Notes: generated by a model from the sequence alone, not told the origin. A stretch of DNA of 64,000 nucleotides from Actinomycetospora succinea (GCF_004363095.1 NZ_SNYO01000012.1:124001-188000), one strand, 5' to 3'. Numbered from the stretch's first letter, positions 39,263 to 48,468 are shown. Translations and numbers: made by a program.

Positions 39263-40608
39263 CAGTTGCCACCGCCTTCGCCGCGACCGGCGGGTGCAGG
39301 ACCGGCCGGCGCGCCGCCGGCCGGGGCCGCGCCCGCGCCGGGCAGGAGGCCGCCGCCCGCTCCCTGCGCCAGCGCCTCGGTGAGCGCAGCCACGTTGGGC
39401 ACCCCGTTCGGGAAGAGGATCTGGAGCTGCTGCGGTGTCAGGGTGCCCGGGGTGTCCTGGCTGCCGAGCAGCTGCTGCAGCTGGGTCATCTGTGCCGGGT
39501 TCAGTCCTGCGATGACCTGCGGCAGGTCCTCCAGCGTGGGGATCGCGGGCAAGCCGAGCACGGCCAGCGCGTTCTGGAGGATCTGCTGGAGCAGCTGCGG
39601 GTTGAACAGCCCGGCCAGGCTGCCCGGGTCGAGGCTCGAGCCCGGGTCGCAGTTCTGGTCGAGCGGCGGGTCGAGGTTGCAGATGTAGGCGTCGAACCAG
39701 CGGCCGTTGCCGACCACGTTGGCGAACACCCGCACGAACGGCGCCAGCAGCCGCAGCCCGTTCTCGAGGTTGGCCGAGTTCTCCTCCAGCGTGCGGAGCA
39801 CGCCGTCGAGCGACTCGAGCGTGGGCCGCAGCGTCGCCTCGTTGTCGGCGACGAGACCCCGCAGCTGCTCGGCGAGGGCGATCGTGCCGTTGAGGAGGTT
39901 GTCGATCGCGGCCTTGCGGGCGCGCAGCTCCGAGAGCAGCAGGTTGCCGTCGTTGATCAGCCGCTCGACCTCGGCGTCGCGGTCGGCGAGCACCTGCGTC
40001 GTCGTCCGGGTGTTGGCCAGGAGCCGCGCGAGCTCCTGGTCGCGCGACGAGATCGTCCGCGAGAGCCTGCTGAGCCCGGTCAGCGCGCCGCGCACCGGAC
40101 CGGCCGCGCCGTCGAGCGTGTCGGAGAGGACCCCGAGGCTCTGGGCGAGCTGGTTCGTGTCCAGGTCCTCGACCGTGGTCGAGAGCTGCGAGAACGCCTG
40201 GATGACGTCGAACGGCGCCCGGGTCCGCGACCGCGGGATGCCCTGGTCGGGGTCCAGTGCCCGGTCGCCGGCCGGCTCGAGCGCGATGTACTTCTGCCCG
40301 AGCACCGTCTTGATCTCGATCGAGGCCGAGGTCCGGTCGCCGATCCAGGCGTCCGGGGCCTTGAACGACACGACGACGTCACTGCCCTCGAGCGTGAGGT
40401 CCGTGACCGTCCCGACCCGGATGCCCGCGATGCGGACGTCGTCGTCGGGCTGGACGCCTGCCGACTCGCTGAACCGGGCCGTGTACGTCGCGCCCTGCCC
40501 GATGAGGGGCAGGTCCCTGATGTTCAGGGACGCGGCGGTGAGCAGCAGCAGGATCACCAGGCTGGCGGCGCCGATGGGGAGGGGGTTCCGTTTACGGAAC
40601 GGCTTCAT
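39262..40608 (-). CDS. mceC: Mce family protein, MceC position, about 448 aa
   Basis: MKPFRKRNPLPIGAASLVILLLLTAASLN is a typical MceC-like start with one helix. The MCE domain follows (YTARFSESAGVQPDDDVRIAGIRVGTVTDL). The tail after residue 400 is Gly/Ala/Pro-rich. The ATG at 40608 overlaps the mceB TGA by 4 nt and is preferred; an upstream ATG at 40617 would add three residues. Confidence 0.95.
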   Translation of the reverse strand: MKPFRKRNPLPIGAASLVILLLLTAASLNIRDLPLIGQGATYTARFSESAGVQPDDDVRIAGIRVGTVTDLTLEGSDVVVSFKAPDAWIGDRTSASIEIKTVLGQKYIALEPAGDRALDPDQGIPRSRTRAPFDVIQAFSQLSTTVEDLDTNQLAQSLGVLSDTLDGAAGPVRGALTGLSRLSRTISSRDQELARLLANTRTTTQVLADRDAEVERLINDGNLLLSELRARKAAIDNLLNGTIALAEQLRGLVADNEATLRPTLESLDGVLRTLEENSANLENGLRLLAPFVRVFANVVGNGRWFDAYICNLDPPLDQNCDPGSSLDPGSLAGLFNPQLLQQILQNALAVLGLPAIPTLEDLPQVIAGLNPAQMTQLQQLLGSQDTPGTLTPQQLQILFPNGVPNVAALTEALAQGAGGGLLPGAGAAPAGGAPAGPAPAGRGEGGGN

Positions 40609-41645
40609 CCTTGGCATCGCTGCGCCGTATCGGGGAGTTGGATGATGGACCCCAGGTCGATGGGCGGCAGGGGCAGCGGGTCGAAGCTGACGTTCCCGCC
40701 GACCGCGCAGAGGTAGAAGTTGAACCAGGAGCCGTAGCTGCCGGCGCGCCCGAAGTTGTTCGCCTTCTGCGGCGTCAGGCGCAGGAAGTTCTCGACGAGG
40801 TCCCGGTTGTCGTTGAGGTTGTCCGACAGTCGGCCCAGCTGGACGATGTCGTCCCGCAGCGGCGGGCGGGCCTCCTCGAGGAGCCCGGCCGTGGTCGTCG
40901 TCAGGTCCGCGATGGGCTGGAGCGTCTCGCCGATCCGCACCCGGTCGGCGGCGAGACCGCTGACGAGCTGCTGCAGCGAGACGATGAGACCCGACAGGCG
41001 CTCGTCACGGGCGTTGACCGTGTCGAGCACCGAGTTCAGGTTGTTGATCAGTGACCCGATCACGGCGTCGCGGTCGGCGATGGTCGACGTCAGCGACGCG
41101 GTCCGGGCGAGCAGCGAGTTCACGGTGCCGCCCTCGCCCTGCAGCACCTGGATGATCTCGAACGACAGCTGGTTGATGTCGTTCGGGCTCAGGGCCTGGA
41201 ACAGCGGCTTGAAGCCGTTGAACACGACCGTCAGGTTGAGCGGCGGACGCGTCTGGTTGACCGGGATCGTCGCGCCCGGCTGCAGCATCGCGTTCATCGG
41301 CCCGTTGCCGCGGGCGACCTCGAGGTACCGCTGGCCCACGAGGTTCTGGTACTTGATCGAGAAGATCGAGCCGACGGGCAGCTTCCGGCTCTGGTCGACC
41401 GAGAACGTCACCTCCGCGACGTTGCGGTCGACCAGCTGCACCTCGGAGACCTGACCGACCCGGACGCCGGCGATGCGCACGTCGCTGCCGGCGATCAGGC
41501 CGGACGCGTCGGTGAAGCGTGCCTTGTAGTCCTGGGTGCTGCCGAAGTAGGTGTTCTGGATCGCGGTCAGCAGCAGCGCGACGGACAGCACCGTCACGAG
41601 GGTGAAGATCGCGAGCTTGATCAGCGGCGCGGCGAGCCCCCTCAT
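40605..41645 (-). CDS. mceB: Mce family protein, MceB position, 346 aa
   Basis: Short cytosolic start, helix LIKLAIFTLVTVLSVALLLTAI, then the MCE domain (YKARFTDASGLIAGSDVRIAGVRVGQVSEVQLV). MceB members are typically about 340-350 residues without the long tail, as here. ATG overlaps the mceA TGA by 4 nt. Confidence 0.96.
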   Translation of the reverse strand: MRGLAAPLIKLAIFTLVTVLSVALLLTAIQNTYFGSTQDYKARFTDASGLIAGSDVRIAGVRVGQVSEVQLVDRNVAEVTFSVDQSRKLPVGSIFSIKYQNLVGQRYLEVARGNGPMNAMLQPGATIPVNQTRPPLNLTVVFNGFKPLFQALSPNDINQLSFEIIQVLQGEGGTVNSLLARTASLTSTIADRDAVIGSLINNLNSVLDTVNARDERLSGLIVSLQQLVSGLAADRVRIGETLQPIADLTTTTAGLLEEARPPLRDDIVQLGRLSDNLNDNRDLVENFLRLTPQKANNFGRAGSYGSWFNFYLCAVGGNVSFDPLPLPPIDLGSIIQLPDTAQRCQG

Positions 41646-43102
41646 CGGACCACCGCCTGCGCGCCGCGCAGCGTCGCCGCGTTCAGGTACGGGGCGAAGG
41701 AAGGCACCTGCACCGGGCGGACGCCCATCTGCATGGCCGTCACCTCGGTCACCAGCTGGCGCTCCTCGGGAGAGTTCGGCATGTTCGGCAGGCCGATGTT
41801 GGCGCCGTCGACACGGCCCGGCGCGGACTGCCCGGTGGTCCGGCCGCCGCCCGAGGACTGCCGCGCGGAGGCCGGGGAGTCGTTGCCAGTCTGGGAGTCC
41901 TCGTCGATCTCGCCGGCCTGGCCGCCCGCGTAGGCGTCCTCGGTGGCCAGGGTCGGGTCGGGCGGGATCGATCCGTCACGGATCGGGCCGCCCGGCGGGA
42001 ACTGCGGCGCCTGCCCCTCGATCTGGTAGCAGCGCGGGCCGCGGTCGTCGAGGTACTGCGGTTCCTCGCCCGGCACGTACTTGCCGTTGTCGATCGTGAT
42101 CTCGGCTTCGATCTGCACACCGGTGTCGGGCTTGAGCACGTTGTTGATCTGCGGCGTCACGTCGGTCAGCTGCCGGAACAGGCACGGGAACTCCGAGCTG
42201 TACCGCGCGAGCAGTTCCAGCGTCGGCCGCGCCGAGGCCGCGAGCGCGATGATGTTGTCGCGGTTCGCGCGCAGGAAGTCGGTCGTCACGTTGGACGCCG
42301 AGGTGACCGACCGGAACGTCGACTCGAACGCCGCGCGCTGCTCGACGAGCGTGCGGCTCGTGGTCACCAGGTTGTCGAGCGCGAGGATCAGGTCCGGCGC
42401 CGCCTGGTTGTAGATGTCGGCCGTCGGCGCCAGCGCCCACAGGTTCGCCTGCAGGTCGGGCAGCGCCGGCTGGAGGCCCTCGACGTACCGGTTGAGCAGC
42501 ACCAGCGTGTCGCCGAGCTGCTCGCCGCGGCCCGACAGCGACTGCGAGATCGCGCCGAGGGTGTCGGAGAGCTTCTCGGGCTGGACCGCGGTGAGCACCG
42601 GGAGCAGGTTGTTGAGCACCTGCTCGGTCTCGGTGGCGTTCTCCGAGCGGTCCTGGGCGATCGTGTCGCCCTCCTGCAGCGGCCGCGGGCTCGCGTTCGG
42701 CGGGATGCCCAGCGCCACGTAGCGCTCGCCGAAGAGCGTCTTCGGGATGAGCGTCGCGGTGGTGTTGCTGGGGATGGTCGGCAGGAAGTCGGGGTCCATC
42801 GCCATCTCGATGACGGCGCCGGATCCGTCGCTGTCGACCGAGGTGATCTCGCCGACGATGACGCCGCGGACCTTCACGTCGCCCTGCTTGGAGAGCTGGT
42901 TGCCCACCGTCGCCGTGCGCAGGTAGACGGTCTCGGTCGACTTGAACGCCTTGTTGAAGTTGGCCAGGCAGAGCGCCACGATCAGCGCGATCACCAGCAG
43001 CATCGCGACGCCCATGAGGCGGCGGCGCAGCGGGCTCAACGGCGGGCGCTTGTCCTTGGTCGGCGGCGCGTACTCCTCGCGCTCCATCGTCGGGGCGCTC
43101 AT
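41642..43102 (-). CDS. mceA: Mce family protein, MceA position, 486 aa
   Basis: Helix RLMGVAMLLVIALIVALCLANF is followed by the MCE domain (VYLRTATVGNQLSKQGDVKVRGVIVGEITSVD). Two Cys (in EFPCLFRQL and GPRCYQIEG) may form a disulfide in the periplasm-like space. A Ser/Gly/Thr-rich region around residues 385-440 separates it from a conserved end. First of six mce genes; the ATG overlaps the yrbEB stop by 4 nt. Confidence 0.96.
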   Translation of the reverse strand: MSAPTMEREEYAPPTKDKRPPLSPLRRRLMGVAMLLVIALIVALCLANFNKAFKSTETVYLRTATVGNQLSKQGDVKVRGVIVGEITSVDSDGSGAVIEMAMDPDFLPTIPSNTTATLIPKTLFGERYVALGIPPNASPRPLQEGDTIAQDRSENATETEQVLNNLLPVLTAVQPEKLSDTLGAISQSLSGRGEQLGDTLVLLNRYVEGLQPALPDLQANLWALAPTADIYNQAAPDLILALDNLVTTSRTLVEQRAAFESTFRSVTSASNVTTDFLRANRDNIIALAASARPTLELLARYSSEFPCLFRQLTDVTPQINNVLKPDTGVQIEAEITIDNGKYVPGEEPQYLDDRGPRCYQIEGQAPQFPPGGPIRDGSIPPDPTLATEDAYAGGQAGEIDEDSQTGNDSPASARQSSGGGRTTGQSAPGRVDGANIGLPNMPNSPEERQLVTEVTAMQMGVRPVQVPSFAPYLNAATLRGAQAVVR

Positions 43103-43935
43103 CCGGCGATCCTGATCGAGGTCGTCGTGCCCCAGATCGCCAGCGTCAGCAGGTTGTCCAGGACGGTGAAGATGACGATCGAGTTCCGCACCGCGTTGCC
43201 GACGGCGACGCCCACGCCGGCCGGCCCGCCGCTGGCGTTGTAGCCGTAGAAGCAGTGGATGAGGATGATCGCCAGGGCGAAGATCAGCACCTTGCCGAAC
43301 GAGTACAGGACGTCCTGCGGGGGCAGGAACAGGTTGAAGTAGTGGTCGTAGGTGCCCGGCGACTGCGTGTAGAAGTTCGTGACCAGCAGCCGCGCGGCCA
43401 GGTACGACGCCACCAGGCCGATGACGTAGAGCGGGATGACCGCGATGAACCCGGCGACCACGCGCGTCGTGACGAGGAACGGCAGCGACGGCACCGCCAT
43501 GACCTCGAGGGCGTCGATCTCCTCCGAGACCCGCTGGGCGCCGAGCTGGGCGGTGAAGCCGGCGCCGACCGTCGCGGACAGCGCCAGCGCCGACACCAGC
43601 GGCGCGACCTCGCGGGTGTTGAAGTACGCGGTGACGAAGCCGGAGAACGCCGAGGTGCCGATCTGGTTCAGCGCCGAGTAGCTCTGCAGACCGACGACCG
43701 AGCCCGTGAAGAACGTCAGCGTCGCGACGATGACGACCGTGCCGCCGATCAGGGCGAGCGCGCCGGAGCCGAACGCCACCTCGGTGAGCAGGCGGAGGAC
43801 CTCGCGCCGGTAGCGCGTCACCGACTTCGGGATCCAGCCCAGCGTCCGCGTGTAGAACGACGCCTGGTCGCCGAGCGTGTCGAGGACACCCAGGGGTGCC
43901 TCGGCCGCACGGCGTGCGCGTGAAGTGATGGTCAT
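43099..43935 (-). CDS. YrbE/MlaE family permease B, 278 aa
   Basis: A polytopic MlaE-type permease with GFVTAYFNTREVAPLVSALALSATVGAGFTAQLGAQRVSEEIDALEVM, the conserved EExDAL loop thought to couple to the ATPase. Five or six membrane segments are visible. It is the second YrbE gene of the mce operon and is coupled to mceA. Confidence 0.95.
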   Translation of the reverse strand: MTITSRARRAAEAPLGVLDTLGDQASFYTRTLGWIPKSVTRYRREVLRLLTEVAFGSGALALIGGTVVIVATLTFFTGSVVGLQSYSALNQIGTSAFSGFVTAYFNTREVAPLVSALALSATVGAGFTAQLGAQRVSEEIDALEVMAVPSLPFLVTTRVVAGFIAVIPLYVIGLVASYLAARLLVTNFYTQSPGTYDHYFNLFLPPQDVLYSFGKVLIFALAIILIHCFYGYNASGGPAGVGVAVGNAVRNSIVIFTVLDNLLTLAIWGTTTSIRIAG

Positions 43936-43979
43936 CGAATCCTGGCCTGGGGAGCGGCGGTCAGAACGTCAGGACGGGC

Positions 43980-44774
43980 TCAGAACTTGGTCGGGGGCAC
44001 GAGGTTGAGATAGACGGCCGTCACGATGACGTTGATCGCGAACAGCAGGATGAACGTGATGACGACGGCCTGGTTGACCGCGTCGCCCACGCCCTTCGGG
44101 CCGCCGGCGGGGTTGAGGCCGCGGTACGCGGCGACGATCCCGGCGGCGAGCCCGAACAGTGCGGCCTTGATGAAGCCGACGAGCAGGTCGGTCGGCTTGG
44201 ACAGGGCGGAGAAGCCCTGCACGTAGGCGCCCGGGGTGACGCCCTGCAGCACGACGTTGAAGTAGTAGCCGCCGGCGACGCCGACGATCGAGACGAGGCC
44301 GAACAGCAGCGCCGACACGAGGATCGACGCGAGCACCCGGGGCACCACGAGGCGCTGGATCGGGTTGATGCCGAGCACCTCCATCGCGTCGATCTCCTCG
44401 CGGATGGTGCGGGCGCCGAGGTCGGCGCAGATCGCCGAACCGCCGGCCCCGGCCACGAGGAGCGCGCAGATGACGGGCGCCGCCTGCTGGATGACGGCCA
44501 GCGTGCTCGCCGCGCCGGAGAACGACTGCGCGCCGAACTGGCGGATCAGCGACCCGAGCTGCAGCGAGATGACCGAGCCGAACGAGATCGACACCAGCGC
44601 CGCGGGGAGGATGCAGACCCGCGAGATGAACCAGCACTGGTCGATGAACTCGCGCGTCTGGAACGGCCGCTGGAAGATCCCGACGATGACGTCGAGGCCG
44701 AGCGCGAAGAGCTTGCCCGTCGCCGTCAGCGCCCCCGATCCGGGGAAGTTGCCGGCCGCGATGCGAGAGCTCAC
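43980..44774 (-). CDS. YrbE/MlaE family permease A, 264 aa
   Basis: Same family as the next gene: ALLVAGAGGSAICADLGARTIREEIDAMEVLGINP contains the EEIDAM coupling loop, with membrane segments on either side. The GTG at 44774 overlaps the mkl TGA by 4 nt. A 44-nt gap separates it from yrbEB. The two permeases probably form the heterodimeric transmembrane core of the Mce importer. Confidence 0.95.
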   Translation of the reverse strand: MSSRIAAGNFPGSGALTATGKLFALGLDVIVGIFQRPFQTREFIDQCWFISRVCILPAALVSISFGSVISLQLGSLIRQFGAQSFSGAASTLAVIQQAAPVICALLVAGAGGSAICADLGARTIREEIDAMEVLGINPIQRLVVPRVLASILVSALLFGLVSIVGVAGGYYFNVVLQGVTPGAYVQGFSALSKPTDLLVGFIKAALFGLAAGIVAAYRGLNPAGGPKGVGDAVNQAVVITFILLFAINVIVTAVYLNLVPPTKF

Positions 44775-46714
44775 GAGTCGCCCCGCCGGAACATGCGCCG
44801 CAGGCCGCCGAGGACGCCCTCGTCGGAGTCCTCGCGCCCGCGGGGCACACCCTGCTGCTGGTCGGAGGGGCCGCGACCCGTGCCGTCACCGGCCGGCGGC
44901 GCCTGCTCCCGGGAGCCCGGGCCACCCTCGGCGGGCGGGTCGGCGGCGGCCTCACCGGCGGGGTCCGGTGCGGCGTCCTGGCCGGGGTTCGGCGGCGCGG
45001 CCTGCTGACCGCCCTGCCCCTGGGTCGCCTGCTGCTGGCCGGCCTGCTGCTGAGCACCCTGCTGCTGAACCGTCGGCTGCTGGCTGGTCGGCTGCTCATC
45101 GTCCCGAGCGGGGCGTGCGGCCATCGGCACGAGCCCCGCGACACCCTGCTCGCCGGTCTGTTCCGGCTGCTGGGGCGGGTCCTCGCGCCACCGGTGACGT
45201 CCGGCGGCGGCACCGGCCGCGCCCGCGGCACCCGCGGTGGCGACCTGCTGGGTGGTCTGGTCCTGGCCCTGCTGGCCCTGCTGGTCCTGGCCCTGCTGCT
45301 GGCCCGACTCGTCGACCGCCTGGAACTGCTCGGTCGGCGGGTCGTCCTGGTCCTGCTGGTCCTGGCCCTGCTGGTCCGCGGACGAGCCCGCCTCGTCGGA
45401 GTCCTCGTCGCCCTCCTTGGTGTGCTCGCCGGCCTGCGGGAGCACCACCGTGCCGCCGGCGTCCTCGTCGGCCGGGACACCGACGAGCGGCTCGTCGGAC
45501 TCCGGCGGCGCGGGCGGGGCCTTGCGCGCCTCGGCGTCGGCGTCGGGGTCGCCGCTGCCGGCCTGGTCCCCCTCGCCCTCGCCCTCGCGGGAGCCGCCCT
45601 CGACCAGCGAGTTGTCCTCTGCCTCGGCCATCGCCTGGTAGCCGAACGGGTCGGCGTCCTCGGGCGGGTTGTTGCGGGTGACCTCGATGAGCTCGGTGCG
45701 GTCCTGGTCCCGGGAGATGCCGTAGCGCTCCTGGTCGGCCTCGGTGAGCTGCTCGAGGATCGCCGTCTGCGCCTTCGGCGGCAGGGTGTGCAGGACCTGC
45801 ATGACGCGGTCCTTGCGCCGCTGGACCGCCTTGCGCTCGGGGACGCCCTCGCTGACCTCGAGCTGCGGGTCGATGAACGACTCCTCGGACTCCGCCGAGC
45901 CGCCCTTCTTCTTCAGCTCCTCCATCTCGGCCTCCATCTGGGCCGAGTCCTTCTCCTCGGACATGCCGATCGGGCCGATGCGCCGGCCCTGGAGGAACTG
46001 CTGGACGACGGGCTCCTCGGAGGTCAGCAGGACCTCGCGCGGGCCGAACATCACCAGGTTCTTGCGGAACAGCATCCCGATGTTGTCCGGGAGCGAGCGC
46101 GCGGTACCGAGGTGGTGGGTGACGATGAGGATCGTCGCGTCGAGCTGGGCGTTCAGGTCGACGATCAGCTGGTTCAGGTACGCCGTGCGCACCGGGTCCA
46201 GGCCCGAGTCGGGCTCGTCGACCAGGATGATCTCGGGGTCGAGCACCAGCGCGCGGGCCAGCCCGGCGCGCTTCTTCATGCCTCCGGAGATCTCGCCGGG
46301 GAGCTTGTCCTCCGCGCCGCCGAGCCCGACCAGGTCGAGCTTCTCCATGACGATGTCCTTGATCTCGGACTCGCCCTTGCGGGTGTGCTCGCGCAGCGGG
46401 AACGCGATGTTGTCGAACAGGTTCATCGACCCGAACAGCGCGCCGTCCTGGAACAGCACGCCGAACAGCTTGCGGATCTCGTAGAGCTTCGACTCCGAGC
46501 ACCGCACGAGGTCGGTGTCGTGGATGAAGATCGAGCCCTTCTCGGGCTTGAGCAGGCCGATGATCGACTTCAGGAGCACGGACTTCCCCGTGCCCGACGG
46601 GCCCAGGAGGACGCTGACCTCGCCGGCCGGGAGGGTCAGCGTGACGTCGGACCAGATGTTGGAACTGCCGAACGACTTCGACAGGTTCTTGATCCCGACC
46701 TCGACGCCGGCCAT
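44771..46714 (-). CDS. mkl: Mkl/MceG-type ABC ATPase with very long low-complexity tail, 647 aa
   Basis: Residues 1 to about 255 are a complete ABC ATPase: Walker A GPSGTGKS (38-45), Q-loop FQDGALFG, signature SGGMKKR, Walker B ILVDEPDSGLDP and switch His VTHH. This energises Mce import. Typical MlaF/Mkl ATPases are 260-370 residues. Here a charged segment (about 255-370, with VMQVLHTLPPKAQTAILEQL) is followed by about 250 residues rich in Asp/Glu then Gln/Gly/Pro, ending in a basic helix GVLGGLRRMFRRGDS. ATG has GGAGGA five nt upstream. The gene follows the rplL terminator. Confidence 0.95.
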   Translation of the reverse strand: MAGVEVGIKNLSKSFGSSNIWSDVTLTLPAGEVSVLLGPSGTGKSVLLKSIIGLLKPEKGSIFIHDTDLVRCSESKLYEIRKLFGVLFQDGALFGSMNLFDNIAFPLREHTRKGESEIKDIVMEKLDLVGLGGAEDKLPGEISGGMKKRAGLARALVLDPEIILVDEPDSGLDPVRTAYLNQLIVDLNAQLDATILIVTHHLGTARSLPDNIGMLFRKNLVMFGPREVLLTSEEPVVQQFLQGRRIGPIGMSEEKDSAQMEAEMEELKKKGGSAESEESFIDPQLEVSEGVPERKAVQRRKDRVMQVLHTLPPKAQTAILEQLTEADQERYGISRDQDRTELIEVTRNNPPEDADPFGYQAMAEAEDNSLVEGGSREGEGEGDQAGSGDPDADAEARKAPPAPPESDEPLVGVPADEDAGGTVVLPQAGEHTKEGDEDSDEAGSSADQQGQDQQDQDDPPTEQFQAVDESGQQQGQDQQGQQGQDQTTQQVATAGAAGAAGAAAGRHRWREDPPQQPEQTGEQGVAGLVPMAARPARDDEQPTSQQPTVQQQGAQQQAGQQQATQGQGGQQAAPPNPGQDAAPDPAGEAAADPPAEGGPGSREQAPPAGDGTGRGPSDQQQGVPRGREDSDEGVLGGLRRMFRRGDS

Positions 46715-47056
46715 CCAGTTCCTCCGGTCCGTGGTGTCGACGCGTCACCAGACGCCTGTTGCCGACGTCATAGGCCGGCACCCCCCAGTCGGGGGCGTCA
46801 CATCCTCAACGACGACTGCCAGCGGAGGTTACTGACCCGGAAACCAGCGCAGCCGCCGGGTCCCTCTCCGCCGGTCACGGCGCCGCACTGAGCCGAGCGG
46901 GTGGCGCCGAGCGGCTGTCGCCACGCGTTCGGTGGAGCATCGGGGACCACTCGTCCACGGGATCGGCGTCTCACCGCTCCCCCGGGGGACACCCTTCTGC
47001 GGGGCGCGCGGTGTGGCCGCCGTCACTCCACGATGTCGCAGGGACCCGGAGACGAC
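46715..47056 (-). promoter_or_regulatory. Non-coding region with the mce operon promoter
   Basis: About 340 nt upstream of mkl with no credible gene. Weak -10-like elements on the minus strand include TAACCT (46832-46827). A C5/G5 hairpin (46782-46795, loop AGTC) lies about 70 nt before the mkl ATG. No Mce1R-like regulator gene is nearby. Confidence 0.35.
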
Positions 47057-47090
47057 GACGGGGCGGGGACCCGAAGGTCCCCGCCCCGTC
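47057..47090 (-). terminator. rplL terminator with UUCG tetraloop
   Basis: GACGGGGCGGGGACC (47057-47071) and GGTCCCCGCCCCGTC (47076-47090) pair perfectly over 15 bp. Read on the transcript strand the loop is C(UUCG)G, the extra-stable tetraloop. The stem begins 27 nt after the rplL stop, closing the rplJL unit and separating it from mkl. Confidence 0.85.
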
Positions 47091-47117
47091 CGTGAAGAGC
47101 TGCGCTCGCGCGCGAGA

Positions 47118-47507
47118 TCAGGTCAGGCTGATCTTCGCGCCGGCCTCCTCGAGCTTCGCCTTGGCCGCGTCGGCGGCCTCCTTGTTGACGCCCTCGAGGA
47201 TCGGCTTCGGGGCGCTCTCGACGAGCTCCTTGGCCTCCTTGAGGCCCAGGCCCGAGACGACCTCGCGGACGACCTTGATGACCTGGATCTTCTTGTCGCC
47301 GGCGCCCTCGAGGACGACGTTGAACTCGTCCTTCTCCTCCTCGGCCGGGGCGGCGGCACCGCCGGCGGCCGGGGCGGCCGCGGCGGCGACCGGGGCGGCG
47401 GCGGTGACCTCGAAGGTGTCCTCGAACTTCTTCACGAACTCCGAGAGCTCGATGAGGGTCATGTCCTTGAAGGCGTCGAGCAGCTCGTCGGTGGACAGCT
47501 TCGCCAT
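47118..47507 (-). CDS. rplL: 50S ribosomal protein bL12, 129 aa
   Basis: bL12 is the stalk protein that recruits translational GTPases. The N-terminal dimerisation region ([32 protein letters not shown]), Ala-rich hinge and C-terminal domain with [27 protein letters not shown] are all present. It follows rplJ by 48 nt. Confidence 0.99.
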   Translation of the reverse strand: MAKLSTDELLDAFKDMTLIELSEFVKKFEDTFEVTAAAPVAAAAAPAAGGAAAPAEEEKDEFNVVLEGAGDKKIQVIKVVREVVSGLGLKEAKELVESAPKPILEGVNKEAADAAKAKLEEAGAKISLT

Positions 47508-47555
47508 GGTGGCGCTCCTATCGGATAACGGTGATGGGGGTGTGGGTGGGCCCGG

Positions 47556-48188
47556 TCAGGCCTCGGTGGTGGCCTCGGTGCCGGCCTCGGTGCTCGCCTC
47601 GGCGTCCGCGGACTCGACGGCGGCGACGGCGTCCTCGGTGCTCGCGCTGCCCTCGGCCGCACGCTTGTCCTGCAGGGCCGCGACGAGGCGGGCGACCTGC
47701 GAGGCCGGGGCGTTGAACAGCCCGGCGGCCTTGGCCAGGTTGCCCTTCATGGCGCCGGCCAGCTTGCCCAGCAGCACCTCGCGGGACTCGAGGTCCGCGA
47801 GCTGCGTGACCTCGAGGGCGGAGAGCGCGCGGCCCTCCATGTAGCCGCCCTTGACGACCAGGGCCTTGTTGTCGCGCTGGAAGTCGCGGAGCGCCTTGGC
47901 GGCGTCCACGGGCTCCCCGCTGACGAAGGCGATGGCCGTCGGGCCGACGAGCAGGTCGTCCAGTCCCTCGACCCCGGCGTCCGCGGCAGCCCGCTTGACC
48001 AGGGTGTTCTTGGCGACCGTGTAGTTCACGTCCGAGCCCAGCGATCGACGCAGCTGCGTGATCTGCTTCATCGACAGGCCGCGGTACTCGGTGACGACCA
48101 TCGCCGAGGCGTCGCGGAACTCCGCGGCGATCTCGGCGACCGCGGCCACCTTGTCGGCAGCCGGAGCTCTCGTCTCATCTGCAGCCAT
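47556..48188 (-). CDS. rplJ: 50S ribosomal protein uL10 with acidic C-terminal tail, 210 aa
   Basis: uL10 anchors the bL12 stalk. [36 protein letters not shown] is diagnostic, and the C-terminal helix that binds bL12 lies near [16 protein letters not shown] further about 35 residues of Ala/Glu/Ser/Thr extend beyond the usual end. A leader with a hairpin and a possible promoter precede it. Confidence 0.98.
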   Translation of the reverse strand: MAADETRAPAADKVAAVAEIAAEFRDASAMVVTEYRGLSMKQITQLRRSLGSDVNYTVAKNTLVKRAAADAGVEGLDDLLVGPTAIAFVSGEPVDAAKALRDFQRDNKALVVKGGYMEGRALSALEVTQLADLESREVLLGKLAGAMKGNLAKAAGLFNAPASQVARLVAALQDKRAAEGSASTEDAVAAVESADAEASTEAGTEATTEA

Positions 48189-48249
48189 GCGCGCCTCCTC
48201 TCTCGTACTCGGGAGACCGCGCCGGCCGTCACGGGCCCGGAACGACGAA

Positions 48250-48277
48250 ACGCCCCGTGCACAGGTGCACGGGGCGT
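48250..48277 (-). promoter_or_regulatory. Attenuator/terminator-like hairpin in the rplJL leader
   Basis: ACGCCCCGTGCA (48250-48261) and TGCACGGGGCGT (48266-48277) form a perfect 12-bp stem. The transcript continues with UUUCGUCGUUCC, the most terminator-like tail in the window. It lies about 62 nt upstream of the rplJ ATG. The rplJL leader is a known target of L10(L12)4 autoregulation in bacteria; whether this hairpin is that element is inference. Confidence 0.6.
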
Positions 48278-48422
48278 CGGACGGCGCGGGGCACGAGGGC
48301 CCGGCGGGGCGTCACGACCCTCGTCCTCCTGCGCGGGCGCCCCTCGTCGGAGCCTTCGTCCCTCCAGGCGGGCCTGGACGGCGACCAGCGGTCTCGGGTG
48401 GATCGGGGTTCGATCTGGGACC

Positions 48423-48428
48423 AGTCTA
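48423..48428 (-). promoter_or_regulatory. Candidate -10 element for rplJL
   Basis: TAGACT on the minus strand, identical to the rpoB candidate -10, lies just after the rplA terminator and about 235 nt upstream of rplJ. The -35 region is poor (TACGGC at 17 nt). Position and sequence suggest an internal promoter for rplJL. Confidence 0.35.
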
Positions 48429-48435
48429 CGCGGTG

Positions 48436-48459
48436 CCCCCCGGGGCCGTACCCAGGGGG
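48436..48459 (-). terminator. Hairpin after rplA
   Basis: CCCCCCGGG (48436-48444) pairs with CCCAGGGGG (48451-48459); on the transcript the single mismatch is a U-G wobble, giving 9 bp and a 6-nt loop. It begins 9 nt after the rplA stop and probably ends part of the rplKA transcript. Confidence 0.6.
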
Positions 48460-48468
48460 TTCCGGCGA

